Positions 1 through 9,074 of a stretch of 64,000 nucleotides of DNA are shown here, piece after piece. The position numbers and the translations under genes were made by a program. The stretch covers positions 144,834 to 208,833 of the forward strand of contig CAWBZX010000032.1 in assembly GCA_963793295.1 (NCBI GenBank), written 5' to 3'. This stretch comes from JAHDHW01 sp963793295. GTDB lineage: Bacteria; Bacteroidota; Bacteroidia; Chitinophagales; Saprospiraceae. Numbering within the stretch: the stretch's first letter is position 1; each line of letters opens with the position of its first letter. The notes beneath the pieces are model-generated. The model was not told the origin of the DNA. It saw only the letters and a program-made list of their open reading frames with translations, and ran no database searches.

Positions 1-866
1 ACCGCAGAATACATCTTAAAAGATAATTGTTCATCCCAGGCATCAAAAAAATTGAATAGTGGCATTATGCCAAAAAGAATAAGAATGATTGGAAATGGTA
101 AAAAGGCATGAAAATTTTTAAGTGTGCTTTTAAATAGTGAGTCTTCATTTTTATAAAAAAGTAGATAAACAAGTAATATCATACAAATATTCCAGGGCCA
201 AACCGCCTGATTCCAGTTATGCCCAATTGGACTTAGAATAATTAAAATAATCAAGTGAAGGCTAAAAGCCAGGATAACTGCCAACGGTCGGGTCTTTTTG
301 AATAGTAATCCCAAACCAATCAGCGTCTCTATAATAGCTGCGAAGTATGCTATAAATGAATAATTGGAGACGAGATTATCCAAACCAAAGGGTTCCATTA
401 ACCAGGGAAAATTGTCTTCCACAAAATAAGTATTCAGTTTCTGAATGCCGCTCCAACAGTAAACACAAATTATAATAACTTGTAAGGTTTTGGTTGCTAT
501 TTTCGTATTAGTATTTTTTGAAATAAATAACACAGAAAGCATGATAGTCAATTCATACAACCAAACTTGTAACCGATTAATATCATTTAAAACTAGAACT
601 ATAATTGAAATAAAGAAAAGTGAAATCGTGAAGCGATTAGCTTTGCCTATGATAAAAGATATTAAACAAAGTAAAATGATGTAAAAAAAGATGAATCCTG
701 TTGAATCAACGAATGTGAATTGAATGCTTTCGAAGACCGGAATCTTGGGATAAAATCGTTCATTTTCAAGCCAAAGCGGCTGACAAATCAGTATTTGGAG
801 AAAAAGACATAAACTTATTACTGCAATGAGTTTGTTGGTTAAACTCCATTGATTTTTTAAAATCAT
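1..866 (-). CDS. Multi-pass membrane protein, HTTM/DoxX-like, 3' end beyond the window
   Basis: Reading the minus strand from the ATG at 864-866 gives an open frame of about 288 codons with no stop before the window edge, so the C-terminus lies outside. The product is very hydrophobic, with about seven or eight membrane segments separated by short polar loops. A central stretch reads SGIQKLN followed by an aromatic-rich PWL segment, which recalls HTTM or DoxX/MauE-type membrane proteins; that assignment is tentative and no catalytic residue is recognised. The start lies 7 bases beyond the stop of the upstream gene (874-876), so the two are probably translationally coupled in one minus-strand operon that also includes folP. 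Confidence 0.7.
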   Translation of the reverse strand, partial: MILKNQWSLTNKLIAVISLCLFLQILICQPLWLENERFYPKIPVFESIQFTFVDSTGFIFFYIILLCLISFIIGKANRFTISLFFISIIVLVLNDINRLQVWLYELTIMLSVLFISKNTNTKIATKTLQVIIICVYCWSGIQKLNTYFVEDNFPWLMEPFGLDNLVSNYSFIAYFAAIIETLIGLGLLFKKTRPLAVILAFSLHLIILIILSPIGHNWNQAVWPWNICMILLVYLLFYKNEDSLFKSTLKNFHAFLPFPIILILFGIMPLFNFFDAWDEQLSFKMYSA

Positions 867-873
867 CAGGAAG

Positions 874-2295
874 TTAAAGCTTTTGGAGAGTTATTGGGCG
901 GATTTGTAATCCATCGTTAGCGAATTGGAATTTTCTTTGTAAGCTCTTTGAGATTAGAGTAGCTTCATCTTTTCGGTCAAACAATAAATCAATGAAAACG
1001 ATATATGCTGATTGGTCTTTGGTAAAGCAACCGGTCCACATACAATTGGCGTTAATACCTTTACCATTCAATTTTTCCATTCTTTGCCGTGCTGTTTCAA
1101 TCGAGGGATAGATTCCTTCCTGAATTAGATATTTGGTTCCCATGTAGTTAAAAAATCGTTCACAATCATAAGCTACAAATTCGCCATCAAGAGTGGTTAT
1201 CAGAATTTCAATAGTTGGGTATTCACTATTTGGGATTTCAACATTACTCCCTTTTTCGGTAAAAACATCTTCAGGTTCATCCTCTTCATTTATGAGTATA
1301 TAGGGTTGTGCTTTATTTTTTGCTGATTCTACATATGGAGTATCGATGATAAAATCTTTAGTTTCTGGTTCAGTAACCTTCGCTATTTTTGAAAGGTCTT
1401 TTTCGTATTTTTTTTCATTAACATAGGCTATTTCAGCGTCCTGTGCTTCTTTATAAAAAATACCAGAAATAATAAAAATAGAAATCACGCTAAGAATAAT
1501 TTGGTTCCAATAAACCTGTTGATACCTTGACAATGAATCTTTCGATCTTTGATTGCCAATTTTTGAAAATGTGTTATTCCACCATAGTTTTAGACGCTCC
1601 CATCTGCTTCGTTGCGGAGCAAGATCACGACCTGAAAAATGCATATTGCTCCTTTTTTTACCAAATACTTCTTGCCGGGATGGGGTTATCAGCATATGTG
1701 TTTCAAGATGATTATCTATGACCACTAAGCCAAAACCATTGATTACACATTGATCTTTTAATTCCTTAAAATGAGGATCTGTTGCTTCATCAAAAACATC
1801 CTCTGCTATCGCAATCCATTGTTCATCAGCATGATACCTTTTAAATTGTTCAACTGCATAAATATATCGGTACCTTTTAAGCCATTGAAATAAATATTGA
1901 TACGCGAGAAATGCGATTCCAAATATCCCAATCAACAAACTGATACTTCCTAACCATCCAATATCTTTTACTGTAAAATGATCATAATAAAAGCCATAGC
2001 TAGCTCCAAAACTTGTAATTAAAAAAGATATCGCCAAACTATCCCATAACAATACTTTAGGCTGAAGTTTATAGATCACCTCATCCTTGCTATCCATTGA
2101 TGTAGCTTCGAAAGTTGCTAAAAAGGTGGGCCCTTCTTCTTGTTGAAATGACAAAGAACCATCGACGATTATACCATCGCTTGTTTCAAGGTCAAGCGTT
2201 GAGCTGGTTTTTCCAATACGAGGTCTAAACTTGTAATAAGTTTTTAAAAAGCTGAGTGCGGCTTTCTTGATAGTATTCTCTGAAAGGTGTTCCAA
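874..2295 (-). CDS. Unknown membrane protein with a C-terminal SPOR-like segment
   Basis: A 473-residue protein I do not recognise as a named family. The N-terminal 80 residues are soluble. Two membrane helices follow at about residues 85-135, then a cytoplasmic-type stretch with a conserved-looking NGFGLVVID segment, a third helix near residue 265, and a Glu/Lys-rich linker. The last 95 residues (YLIQEGIYPS, then ETARQRMEKLNGKG, then AYIVFIDLLF) have the spacing of a SPOR-type peptidoglycan-binding fold; this is inferred from pattern only. It lies 66 bases downstream of folP and is followed 7 bases later by the edge-truncated membrane gene, so an operon is likely. The function is unknown. 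Confidence 0.75.
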   Translation of the reverse strand: MEHLSENTIKKAALSFLKTYYKFRPRIGKTSSTLDLETSDGIIVDGSLSFQQEEGPTFLATFEATSMDSKDEVIYKLQPKVLLWDSLAISFLITSFGASYGFYYDHFTVKDIGWLGSISLLIGIFGIAFLAYQYLFQWLKRYRYIYAVEQFKRYHADEQWIAIAEDVFDEATDPHFKELKDQCVINGFGLVVIDNHLETHMLITPSRQEVFGKKRSNMHFSGRDLAPQRSRWERLKLWWNNTFSKIGNQRSKDSLSRYQQVYWNQIILSVISIFIISGIFYKEAQDAEIAYVNEKKYEKDLSKIAKVTEPETKDFIIDTPYVESAKNKAQPYILINEEDEPEDVFTEKGSNVEIPNSEYPTIEILITTLDGEFVAYDCERFFNYMGTKYLIQEGIYPSIETARQRMEKLNGKGINANCMWTGCFTKDQSAYIVFIDLLFDRKDEATLISKSLQRKFQFANDGLQIRPITLQKL

Positions 2296-2361
2296 AGCGA
2301 TTATATTAATTTTTTAAAACTCCTATAAAGATAAGTATTTACCCAATAAAGTGGAAGTGTT

Positions 2362-3204
2362 TCAACTTACTTCCAATTGTTGCCAAATTTTAATCGTTTG
2401 TACGGCTTCTTTTACATCATGAGCTCTTATTACTTTCGCTCCTTGTTGGAGAGCGATCATGTGTAATGCAGTAGTTCCATTCAAAGCATTTTCAGGCTTG
2501 ACTTTCAGTACTTTACAAATCATTGATTTTCTGGAAATTCCACAAAGTATCGGTAAGCCCAGAATTTTAAAAGCATCTAAGTTTTTCAATAGACTGAAGT
2601 TGTGCGTTACTGTTTTTCCAAAACCAAAACCAGGATCAATGATAATATCTTTAATATTTTTATTGCGCAAATCGTTGACTTTTCCTATCATAAAATCAAC
2701 GACTTCTTCAACGACATTGTTGTAATGCGGATGCGTTTGCATGCTCTTTGGTTCTCCTTTCATATGCATCAAAATATAAGGCACCCCTAGGTGTCCAACT
2801 GTCGAAAACAACTTATCATCGAATCGACCTGCAGAAATATCATTAACTATTGAAGCACCATTTTCTACGGCAGCGTTTGCTACCTCAGATCGAAAAGTAT
2901 CTATTGATAAAATAATATCTGGAAATTCATTATGGATTAATTTAATAGTGGGAAGAACCCTTTTTATTTCTTCATCAGTATTTACTTTTTCGGCGCCAGG
3001 TCTCGTTGAAATACCTCCAATATCGATAATGGAAACCTTTTCTGTGACCATTTTTTCCGCTTGTTCTAATACTTTTTTATCTGAACTGAATTTTCCTCCA
3101 TCGTAAAAAGAATCTGGTGTAATGTTTAGGATTCCCATAACAATTGGGGTAGATAAATCCAGTAATTTGCCTTTGCAGTTAAGCGTTGTTTGTTGATCTA
3201 GCAT
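2362..3204 (-). CDS. folP: Dihydropteroate synthase
   Basis: FolP condenses para-aminobenzoate with 6-hydroxymethyl-7,8-dihydropterin diphosphate to give 7,8-dihydropteroate in cytoplasmic folate synthesis. The 280-residue length is normal for the family. Diagnostic segments appear in order: GILNITPDSF (pterin/diphosphate loop), GGISTRPGAE, SIDTF, VNDIS, HMKGEP, IIDPGFGFGKT and GISRKSM. The ATG at 3202-3204 starts the protein about 15 residues before the first motif, as is usual. The folate gene folE is also in this window (27 kb) but not linked. A hairpin with a T tract and a possible short leader peptide lie upstream and may affect expression. Confidence 0.96.
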   Translation of the reverse strand: MLDQQTTLNCKGKLLDLSTPIVMGILNITPDSFYDGGKFSSDKKVLEQAEKMVTEKVSIIDIGGISTRPGAEKVNTDEEIKRVLPTIKLIHNEFPDIILSIDTFRSEVANAAVENGASIVNDISAGRFDDKLFSTVGHLGVPYILMHMKGEPKSMQTHPHYNNVVEEVVDFMIGKVNDLRNKNIKDIIIDPGFGFGKTVTHNFSLLKNLDAFKILGLPILCGISRKSMICKVLKVKPENALNGTTALHMIALQQGAKVIRAHDVKEAVQTIKIWQQLEVS

Positions 3205-3310
3205 CGTGGTTTTCTAAAAATAATTCATTTTGAATGAAATACGATTAATTCAAAAATAGAACAATTACTATAAAAAGATGAAACAATGTATGAACTAGAA
3301 AGGTTAAATT

Positions 3311-3346
3311 AAAAAAGTCGTATCGCTAATTGAGCGATGCGACTTT
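3311..3346 (-). terminator. Rho-independent terminator-like hairpin upstream of folP
   Basis: Arms 3314-3327 and 3333-3346 pair over 14 positions with one G-U type mismatch around a 5-base loop. On the minus strand the hairpin is followed directly by six T residues (3311-3316). It ends about 107 bases before the folP start, so it would terminate a transcript begun upstream on the minus strand, either a short RNA or an attenuated folP leader. Confidence 0.6.
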
Positions 3347-3382
3347 ATCATCACAGAAAACTAACTATCACCTATAAGAAAT

Positions 3383-3445
3383 TTAACACGTACCTGAAAA
3401 GACAGGTGTTAAAAAAGTAAACAACATAACAAACAAAACTATCAT
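3383..3445 (-). CDS. Candidate 20-residue hydrophobic peptide, possible leader upstream of folP
   Basis: The minus strand has ATG at 3443-3445 and TAA at 3383-3385, encoding 20 residues that read as a short signal-peptide-like hydrophobic stretch ending SGTC. An AAGGCG lies about 8 bases before the start. A hairpin overlaps its last codons (3384-3412) and a second terminator-like hairpin follows at 3311-3346, before folP. It could be a leader peptide, a small membrane peptide or chance. There is no homology evidence and confidence is low. Confidence 0.2.
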   Translation of the reverse strand: MIVLFVMLFTFLTPVFSGTC

Positions 3446-3666
3446 TTAAACGCCTTGAAATTTCGAAATGCTGCTTTGTTAGTGCACTCATTTGACGTGT
3501 GTTATACACTTTTAGTTATTTCATTGATTTAACAATCCTTTTGAGTTGATCAAGAAAATACCGGTTTATTCGAAATGATCATAATTTATAATCTGTATCT
3601 TCGAGGAAACGTGTTTTATGTACCAAAATTTATAAAGTCTTTGATCAATGACCACATTAAATTTTT

Positions 3667-4920
3667 ATGAAATACAAAAAAAGTATGAAAAGTGAATCAA
3701 GTACAAGTAGAAGTATGGGGTTTGGGCAATTTTTGCTTTATGCAATAGTGATAATCATACTTGGGGTAATGGCTTACAACTTCTACAAAAATAAAGTGGC
3801 GGATTATACCTTTATTCCAAAGGAGATGCAGATCACTTATATGCCTGCTGATTATAAATTTGATATGGATGATGAGAATGTGATCGCTATATTGAATAAT
3901 CCTCAAAGATACCATCGGGAGTTTGATGAATTAATTTACAAATTCAACATGTCTCTTTTATATCATATCGCAAATAGAATGGATTTGCCAGATTCTATAA
4001 GAGTTCTGTTAGAACCGGAATATCAAAAGCATCATTCATATTTAAAGCAACTGTACTTTAATGATTATATAACCATTAGGGATACTTCAGCCAATACTTA
4101 TGAGGCCTGGTATGCAAACGAAGCTACAGGAGCAGTAGAAACCATGAATGAGGTCGCTTCTAAATACACTTGTTTTTTAGTAAATCATGTAATTACAACA
4201 CTTTTGAAAACTGAAGGCGGTGTGATTGGTGCGAAAGGAAGAAAAATTGATACACCATGCGGGATTGCGATGACCGAAGGCCTTCAACCCTTAATTCACA
4301 GGTTGAAGGAAAGAGCTGCCATTGATGACTTTAGCCGATCCAAAGGAATGCTAGAGCAAAAAGTCGAAAGAGTGATTACAGAGCTTGCCACGATGGAGGT
4401 ACGCGATAAAAAAGGTTTAAATAAACAACTTCAGACAAAGATTTGGGGTTTTGAAGTATCCTCAACAGATATTGAAGTTTCAGCAATTAGCATAATAAAA
4501 GTGGGGTTTAAAATTGATCAGTATTTTGATGTCCAGTTAAATTCGAAAAATAAAACGGTAACCGTTACTCTACCCGAACCAAGCATTCTGTCGCATGAAG
4601 TTTATCCAAGGGTTGATAAACTAGATATTGGCTGGATGAGGGAAGTTGGAATTAGTGATTTTAATACCAATTTTAATATTCTCCGAAGAGAATTCCGCAG
4701 GGATGCCTTGGATAGCGACATCATGGGAAAATCAAAAGGTCAGGCCAATGAAATCATGAATATGATTTTTAGCCCTATTATTAATTCGTTCAATCAAGAA
4801 TACCGTCTGGTCGTCAAATTCAAAAACCTGAACTTAAAGGACGATTCAATCGAAGCAATAAAAGAATCGCCAAATAATAATACTTTTGAAAAAACTGACG
4901 AAAATCAAGTACCCTTTTAA
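3667..4920 (+). CDS. Membrane-anchored DUF4230-like protein
   Basis: The 417-residue protein has a basic Ser-rich N-terminus, one membrane helix at about residues 19-38, and a large non-cytoplasmic region. The middle is helical with an unusual Cys-containing patch (TPCGIAMTEG). From about residue 255 on, the sequence resembles DUF4230, with beta strands, the segment VTVTLPEPSILS and a terminal helix plus a VVKFKN strand. DUF4230 proteins are widespread single-pass proteins of unknown role. The N-terminal 200 residues are longer than in typical members. A TTG-started methyltransferase begins 14 bases later and may be co-transcribed. Confidence 0.75.
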   Translation: MKYKKSMKSESSTSRSMGFGQFLLYAIVIIILGVMAYNFYKNKVADYTFIPKEMQITYMPADYKFDMDDENVIAILNNPQRYHREFDELIYKFNMSLLYHIANRMDLPDSIRVLLEPEYQKHHSYLKQLYFNDYITIRDTSANTYEAWYANEATGAVETMNEVASKYTCFLVNHVITTLLKTEGGVIGAKGRKIDTPCGIAMTEGLQPLIHRLKERAAIDDFSRSKGMLEQKVERVITELATMEVRDKKGLNKQLQTKIWGFEVSSTDIEVSAISIIKVGFKIDQYFDVQLNSKNKTVTVTLPEPSILSHEVYPRVDKLDIGWMREVGISDFNTNFNILRREFRRDALDSDIMGKSKGQANEIMNMIFSPIINSFNQEYRLVVKFKNLNLKDDSIEAIKESPNNNTFEKTDENQVPF

Positions 4921-4934
4921 ACAAATACTTTAAT

Positions 4935-5519
4935 TTGAAACTAGACGATACATACTGGAATCAAAGATACTTGGATAATAATACACCCTGGGATGCCGGT
5001 GCTCCAACCCGACCAATCAAAGATTACATAGATTCCTTGAAAGATCAATCTTTAAAAATATTAGTTCCAGGTGCCGGAAATGGTCATGAGGTGCGATACC
5101 TTTTTGAAAAAGGCTTTAAAAATGTTTGGATATGTGATTGGGCCATTGAAGCACTTAACAGGTTTTCAGAATCATTACCCGATTTTCCAAAATCGCAGCT
5201 TTTGAATATCGATTACTTTAAAATTTCCCATCGATTTGATCTCATCATAGAACAAACTTTTTTTTGTGCACTTTCACCTGATTTGCGTGAAAGATATGTT
5301 GGAAAAACGGCAGCATTATTGCAAGATGAGGGTAGATTGGTTGGTTTATTGTTTGCTAATCTATTTCCTTTTGAGGGGCCTCCTTTTGGAGGTTCAAAAG
5401 AGGAATACCTTCAATTATTCTCCTCCCAGTTTAAGATTGAAAAATTAGAAATTTGCTACAACTCGATTACTCCCCGCCAAAATCAAGAGTTGTTTATCAA
5501 TTTTGTAAAACAAAATTAA
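4935..5519 (+). CDS. TPMT-like SAM-dependent methyltransferase
   Basis: The 194-residue protein fits the thiopurine S-methyltransferase family. It starts with the usual YWNQRY and PWDAG segments, has the SAM-binding loop ILVPGAGNGHEV, an acidic motif at CDWAIEAL, and the TPMT signature EQTFFCALSP followed by R..YV. Family members methylate thiols or halides; the substrate here is unknown. The start is TTG at 4935, chosen because the N-terminus then aligns with family members and no in-frame ATG lies between it and the preceding gene, which ends 14 bases upstream. Confidence 0.88.
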   Translation: MKLDDTYWNQRYLDNNTPWDAGAPTRPIKDYIDSLKDQSLKILVPGAGNGHEVRYLFEKGFKNVWICDWAIEALNRFSESLPDFPKSQLLNIDYFKISHRFDLIIEQTFFCALSPDLRERYVGKTAALLQDEGRLVGLLFANLFPFEGPPFGGSKEEYLQLFSSQFKIEKLEICYNSITPRQNQELFINFVKQN

Positions 5520-5573
5520 TTTAGAAGACTTCCCCCCGCTAATATTTTATCATCCCATTTCGACCCAGAACAT

Positions 5574-7511
5574 ATGAAAACAATGATGATTGCTATCTTT
5601 GTGCTTTTTTGTTTTTTATTAAATGCACAACCAAGAGATGGCTATACCGACACAAAAAATGCTTCAAAATCATTGCAAATCGCACAGCAATATGTCAATA
5701 ATGACGAGTTTGAAAAAGCCTATCATCAGCTTAAACATACCGTGAAGATCAAAGAAAATTTTGCTATAGCTTATAGGGAATTAGGCAAGGTATGTCTTGA
5801 ACTAAAAAAATACGATGAATCATACCAAGCTTTGGAAAAGTCATTTGAGCTGGATGATAAACTTTCAAGAGCAGCTTTTTTTGAATGCGGCGAAGCCTAT
5901 TTTTATCTTGCTAATATAGAAAAAGCCAATTACTATTATTCCCTATATAAAGATCTAAAGGGAACAGATTATGCAAATAAAGAAAAAGAATCTGGACTCG
6001 AACTCACCTTTGACAAGTTGCTGGAAGAACGCAATCGAAATTGTGAATATATTGCAAACTTAGATCTCACATATACTGACATAAAACCAATAAATTTGGG
6101 TGAATCAATTAATTCTGATCATGATGAATACCTGCCAACGACAACTAGTGATGGTGAACAAATTGTATTCACTCGCCAAAAAAGCAAGGACGATGAAGAT
6201 GTAATGATTAGTTATTTTGTGAAGGGGAATTGGTCAAAAAGTAGATCATTTGGGAAGGAAATAAATACGGGAAATAATGAAGGAATGGCCAAATTTGAAA
6301 CTCATGGGAAGGCTTTTTATTTTGCAGGTTGCATGCGGAATGATACTGAGGGAGGCTGTGATATTTATAGAGCAGAATTAAATGATGGTGAAGTATCGAA
6401 AGTCAGTCGGGTCGAAGGAAAACTAAACTCTAAGTACTGGGATTCCCAGCCTTCAATAACCTGCGATGGTCAATTTATGTACTTTAGTAGTTCTAGAATT
6501 GAAGGAAAAGGAGGTGCTGATATTTGGATAAGCAAATTGCAACCAAATGACGAATGGGGTATTCCTCAAAACTTGGGTAGCAACATAAATACGGAAGGTG
6601 ATGAAGAAGCTCCTTTTATTTCCAGCGATGGAACAACCTTGTATTTCACAAGCAATGGCCATGATGGGCAGGGTGAAGGAGATATTTTTATTTCACGCAA
6701 AATCAATGGAAAATGGACCACCCCAATCAATTTAGATTATCCTATTAACTCACCCGCAAAAGAATTGGGTTTTTATGTTCAAGGTGACGGAAAGACAGCC
6801 TTTTTTGCTTCAGCAAAAATAGGTGGTAAAGGTGGATTGGATATTTATTCAATAGAACTTCCAGAACAATTTAGGCCTAATCCAATGGTTCATCTTGAAG
6901 GTATCGTAAAAGATAGTAGAACCAATGAACCCATTTCTGCAAGTGTAATCATAGGTAGAGATTCAGAGAAATGGACCATGAAGTCAGATGAGAATGGTTG
7001 GTTCTTTATTTGTTTACCAGGAAATAAAGGTTATTCTTTTCAAGTGAATAAAGAAGGATATGAATATTATATTGAAGCGTCATTTTTGGAAGCACAGGAA
7101 AATGTAAAACCTGTCCAACAAGAAATCTTTCTAATCCCAATTCTGCCGCCTCAACCGGAATTAGTCTCAAAAGGGACACCGATTTCTGAAAAAAGAATTC
7201 AATTATTTTTTGACTTTGATTCTTATTCCATAAATAAAAACGCAATGACAGAATTGAAAAAGCTTGCTGATTTTTTACACAAAGAAGAAGACTGGAAGGT
7301 AGAAGTTGTCGGTTACGCGGATAGTAAAGGTGATGTCGAATACAACAAAATCCTTTCTAAAAAAAGAGCAGATGCTATCGTAGATTATTTGAAAAAAGAC
7401 GGAATTAAAATTGAAAAAGTGGTCCGTAATGAAGGAAAAGGATCTGTTGAGGCAACTGATAAAGAGGATAATGAATACAGGCGGGTTGATGTTGTTCTTA
7501 AAAAATTCTAA
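5574..7511 (+). CDS. PorE-like outer membrane protein: TPR, PD40 propeller, CRD, OmpA domain
   Basis: The 645-residue protein starts with a signal peptide (residues 1-18), then TPR-type helices (about 30-130) and a six-bladed PD40/WD40-like propeller (about 170-440) whose blades carry repeated YFSS, ADIW and GDIF motifs. A carboxypeptidase-regulatory-like beta domain (about 450-520) and a C-terminal OmpA domain (about 545-645, FFDFDSYSI and GYADSKGD with later R residues) complete it. This domain order is that of PorE, a T9SS-associated protein that binds peptidoglycan through its OmpA domain. Paralogues are common in Bacteroidota, so a direct T9SS role is inferred. The T9SS cargo-type protein at 43.4 kb shows that the organism has this pathway. 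Confidence 0.85.
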   Translation: MKTMMIAIFVLFCFLLNAQPRDGYTDTKNASKSLQIAQQYVNNDEFEKAYHQLKHTVKIKENFAIAYRELGKVCLELKKYDESYQALEKSFELDDKLSRAAFFECGEAYFYLANIEKANYYYSLYKDLKGTDYANKEKESGLELTFDKLLEERNRNCEYIANLDLTYTDIKPINLGESINSDHDEYLPTTTSDGEQIVFTRQKSKDDEDVMISYFVKGNWSKSRSFGKEINTGNNEGMAKFETHGKAFYFAGCMRNDTEGGCDIYRAELNDGEVSKVSRVEGKLNSKYWDSQPSITCDGQFMYFSSSRIEGKGGADIWISKLQPNDEWGIPQNLGSNINTEGDEEAPFISSDGTTLYFTSNGHDGQGEGDIFISRKINGKWTTPINLDYPINSPAKELGFYVQGDGKTAFFASAKIGGKGGLDIYSIELPEQFRPNPMVHLEGIVKDSRTNEPISASVIIGRDSEKWTMKSDENGWFFICLPGNKGYSFQVNKEGYEYYIEASFLEAQENVKPVQQEIFLIPILPPQPELVSKGTPISEKRIQLFFDFDSYSINKNAMTELKKLADFLHKEEDWKVEVVGYADSKGDVEYNKILSKKRADAIVDYLKKDGIKIEKVVRNEGKGSVEATDKEDNEYRRVDVVLKKF

Positions 7512-7531
7512 TCATTTTGTATTGTGTAAAA

Positions 7532-7575
7532 GTTAAAAACCAGAAGAATATATTATTCCGGTTTTTAACTTTTAT
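7532..7575 (+). terminator. Terminator after the PorE-like gene
   Basis: A 14-base stem with one mismatch (arms starting at 7532 and ending at 7569) around an AT-rich loop is followed by TTTTATTATT. It lies 20 bases after the stop of the PorE-like gene. Confidence 0.75.
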
Positions 7576-7670
7576 TATTAAATTTTGACTAAACGTATTT
7601 AAAAAGAAACGAATCTTTTATATTTACGTTTCCAAAATCTTAAAAATATTACCTCTAAACGGAAAATGAA

Positions 7671-9035
7671 GTGGACAAGACTACAAATACATTCAAAAAC
7701 GAAAAGCGAAAAAAACTAAATAAAAAAAGAGTTTTACTTTCCTTCCTAGGTTTAACGTCATGTTTTTTGATAGGATCATTTTTTTTCAATACGAATAAAT
7801 CTGCCTATGCCGCAAAAATTGATGAAAGTATAAACCTTGGGGCATTTGAAATAATAATACCTACCATAAAATATGGTTTTATTTTAGACACCTTTCATGT
7901 AACAAAATCTGAAATACAGGCCAATCAATTTCTATCTGACCTTCTGCTTCAATATAAATTAGATTATGCCGATATTGATAAATTGGTGCAAAATACAAAC
8001 GAAGAATTTGATGTCAGAAATTTTAGAGTTGGAAAACCCTACATGATTCTCAATGCAGATACGACTACTGCAGCAGATTATTTTATTTATGAGCCCAGTA
8101 TTTACAGTTATCTCGTTTATGATTTAAAAAACCTGACACTCAAAAAATTAGAAAGAGAAATCACTACCAAAATAGAGTCAGCTGGTGGAATTATTGAAAG
8201 CTCTTTGTGGCAAACTATGGTTGATAATGATTTGAGCTTTGAGTTGACAGCTAAAATGGAAGACGCACTTGCCTGGTCAATTGATTTTCATCATATTCAA
8301 AAAGATGATCGGTTTAAATTAATTTATGAACGTCACTTCATCGATGGAATACCTGCGGGTGTGGGTGAAATTAAAGGTGCATATTTTAAAAATTTTGATA
8401 ACGAATTTTATGCATTTTATTTTGAAAATGATGTTCACTCCGGATTTTATGACCTTGAAGCACGACCAATGGAAAAGGCCTTTTTGAAATCACCGGTCAA
8501 ATATTCCAGAATTTCAAGCCGCTATAATCTTAGAAGATTCCATCCGGTTTTGAGAAGGACAAAAGCACACCTTGGAACCGATTATGCGGCTCCATACGGT
8601 ACGCCAATTTATGCTGTTGCTGATGGCGTGGTTACAAAAGCAAGCAGAACAAGAGGCAATGGTAATTTTGTGAAAATAAAACATGATGGTGTTTATCAAA
8701 CCCAATATTTACATATGAGAAAATTTGCTGAAGGAATAAGGCCAGGGGTTCATGTAAAGCAAGGGGAAACTATTGGATATGTTGGATCTACCGGTCTGGC
8801 TACCGGTCCTCATGTATGTTTTCGATTCTGGAAAAATGGCAAACAAGTCAATCATTTGAGAGAAAATCTTCCTCCTCCTGAACCTATGGCTTCCCAAGAT
8901 ATCCCGAGATTTAATGTATTGAAAGATACTTTGAAAAAACAGTTGGACCTCGTTCAATTTAAACTGAGACAGAAAAAAGAAGTAGTACATCAGCAGGATA
9001 TAAAACAAGATTCAACAGCAAGCAGCAACCCTTAA
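7671..9035 (+). CDS. M23-family peptidoglycan metallopeptidase, membrane-anchored
   Basis: The 454-residue protein starts at GTG (7671); the nearby ATG at 7666 is out of frame. A highly basic N-terminus precedes one membrane helix (about residues 23-43). A long central region follows, and a LytM/M23 domain (about 290-400) is marked by HLGTDYAAPYGTP, ADGVV, YLHM and TGPHVCFRF. The zinc site normally uses H-x3-D, a YxHM His and an H-x-H pair; here the last motif is H-V-C, so the second His is Cys. The first two elements are present. Such enzymes trim peptidoglycan cross-links for growth or division. The Cys variant may be a subfamily trait or may reduce activity. Confidence 0.87.
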   Translation: MDKTTNTFKNEKRKKLNKKRVLLSFLGLTSCFLIGSFFFNTNKSAYAAKIDESINLGAFEIIIPTIKYGFILDTFHVTKSEIQANQFLSDLLLQYKLDYADIDKLVQNTNEEFDVRNFRVGKPYMILNADTTTAADYFIYEPSIYSYLVYDLKNLTLKKLEREITTKIESAGGIIESSLWQTMVDNDLSFELTAKMEDALAWSIDFHHIQKDDRFKLIYERHFIDGIPAGVGEIKGAYFKNFDNEFYAFYFENDVHSGFYDLEARPMEKAFLKSPVKYSRISSRYNLRRFHPVLRRTKAHLGTDYAAPYGTPIYAVADGVVTKASRTRGNGNFVKIKHDGVYQTQYLHMRKFAEGIRPGVHVKQGETIGYVGSTGLATGPHVCFRFWKNGKQVNHLRENLPPPEPMASQDIPRFNVLKDTLKKQLDLVQFKLRQKKEVVHQQDIKQDSTASSNP

Positions 9036-9074
9036 ATTATGTTTATTTTTCGGCGAGTTATTTTCTAATTTGCT

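Larger units (their letters stand above)
3205..3666. other. 462-base intergenic region between divergent folP and a DUF4230 gene
   Basis: Divergent spacer holding two hairpins on the minus strand and a 20-codon minus-strand open frame (3383-3445); these are listed separately. A sequence TATCTTCG at 3594-3601 is one base off the Bacteroidota -7 consensus and could serve the plus-strand gene, but I see no matching -33 element. I see no other gene here. Confidence 0.6.

Noticed and set aside
490..684. Plus-strand 64-residue open frame
   Set aside because: It is antisense to the edge-truncated membrane protein gene, whose minus-strand frame is open for 288 codons.
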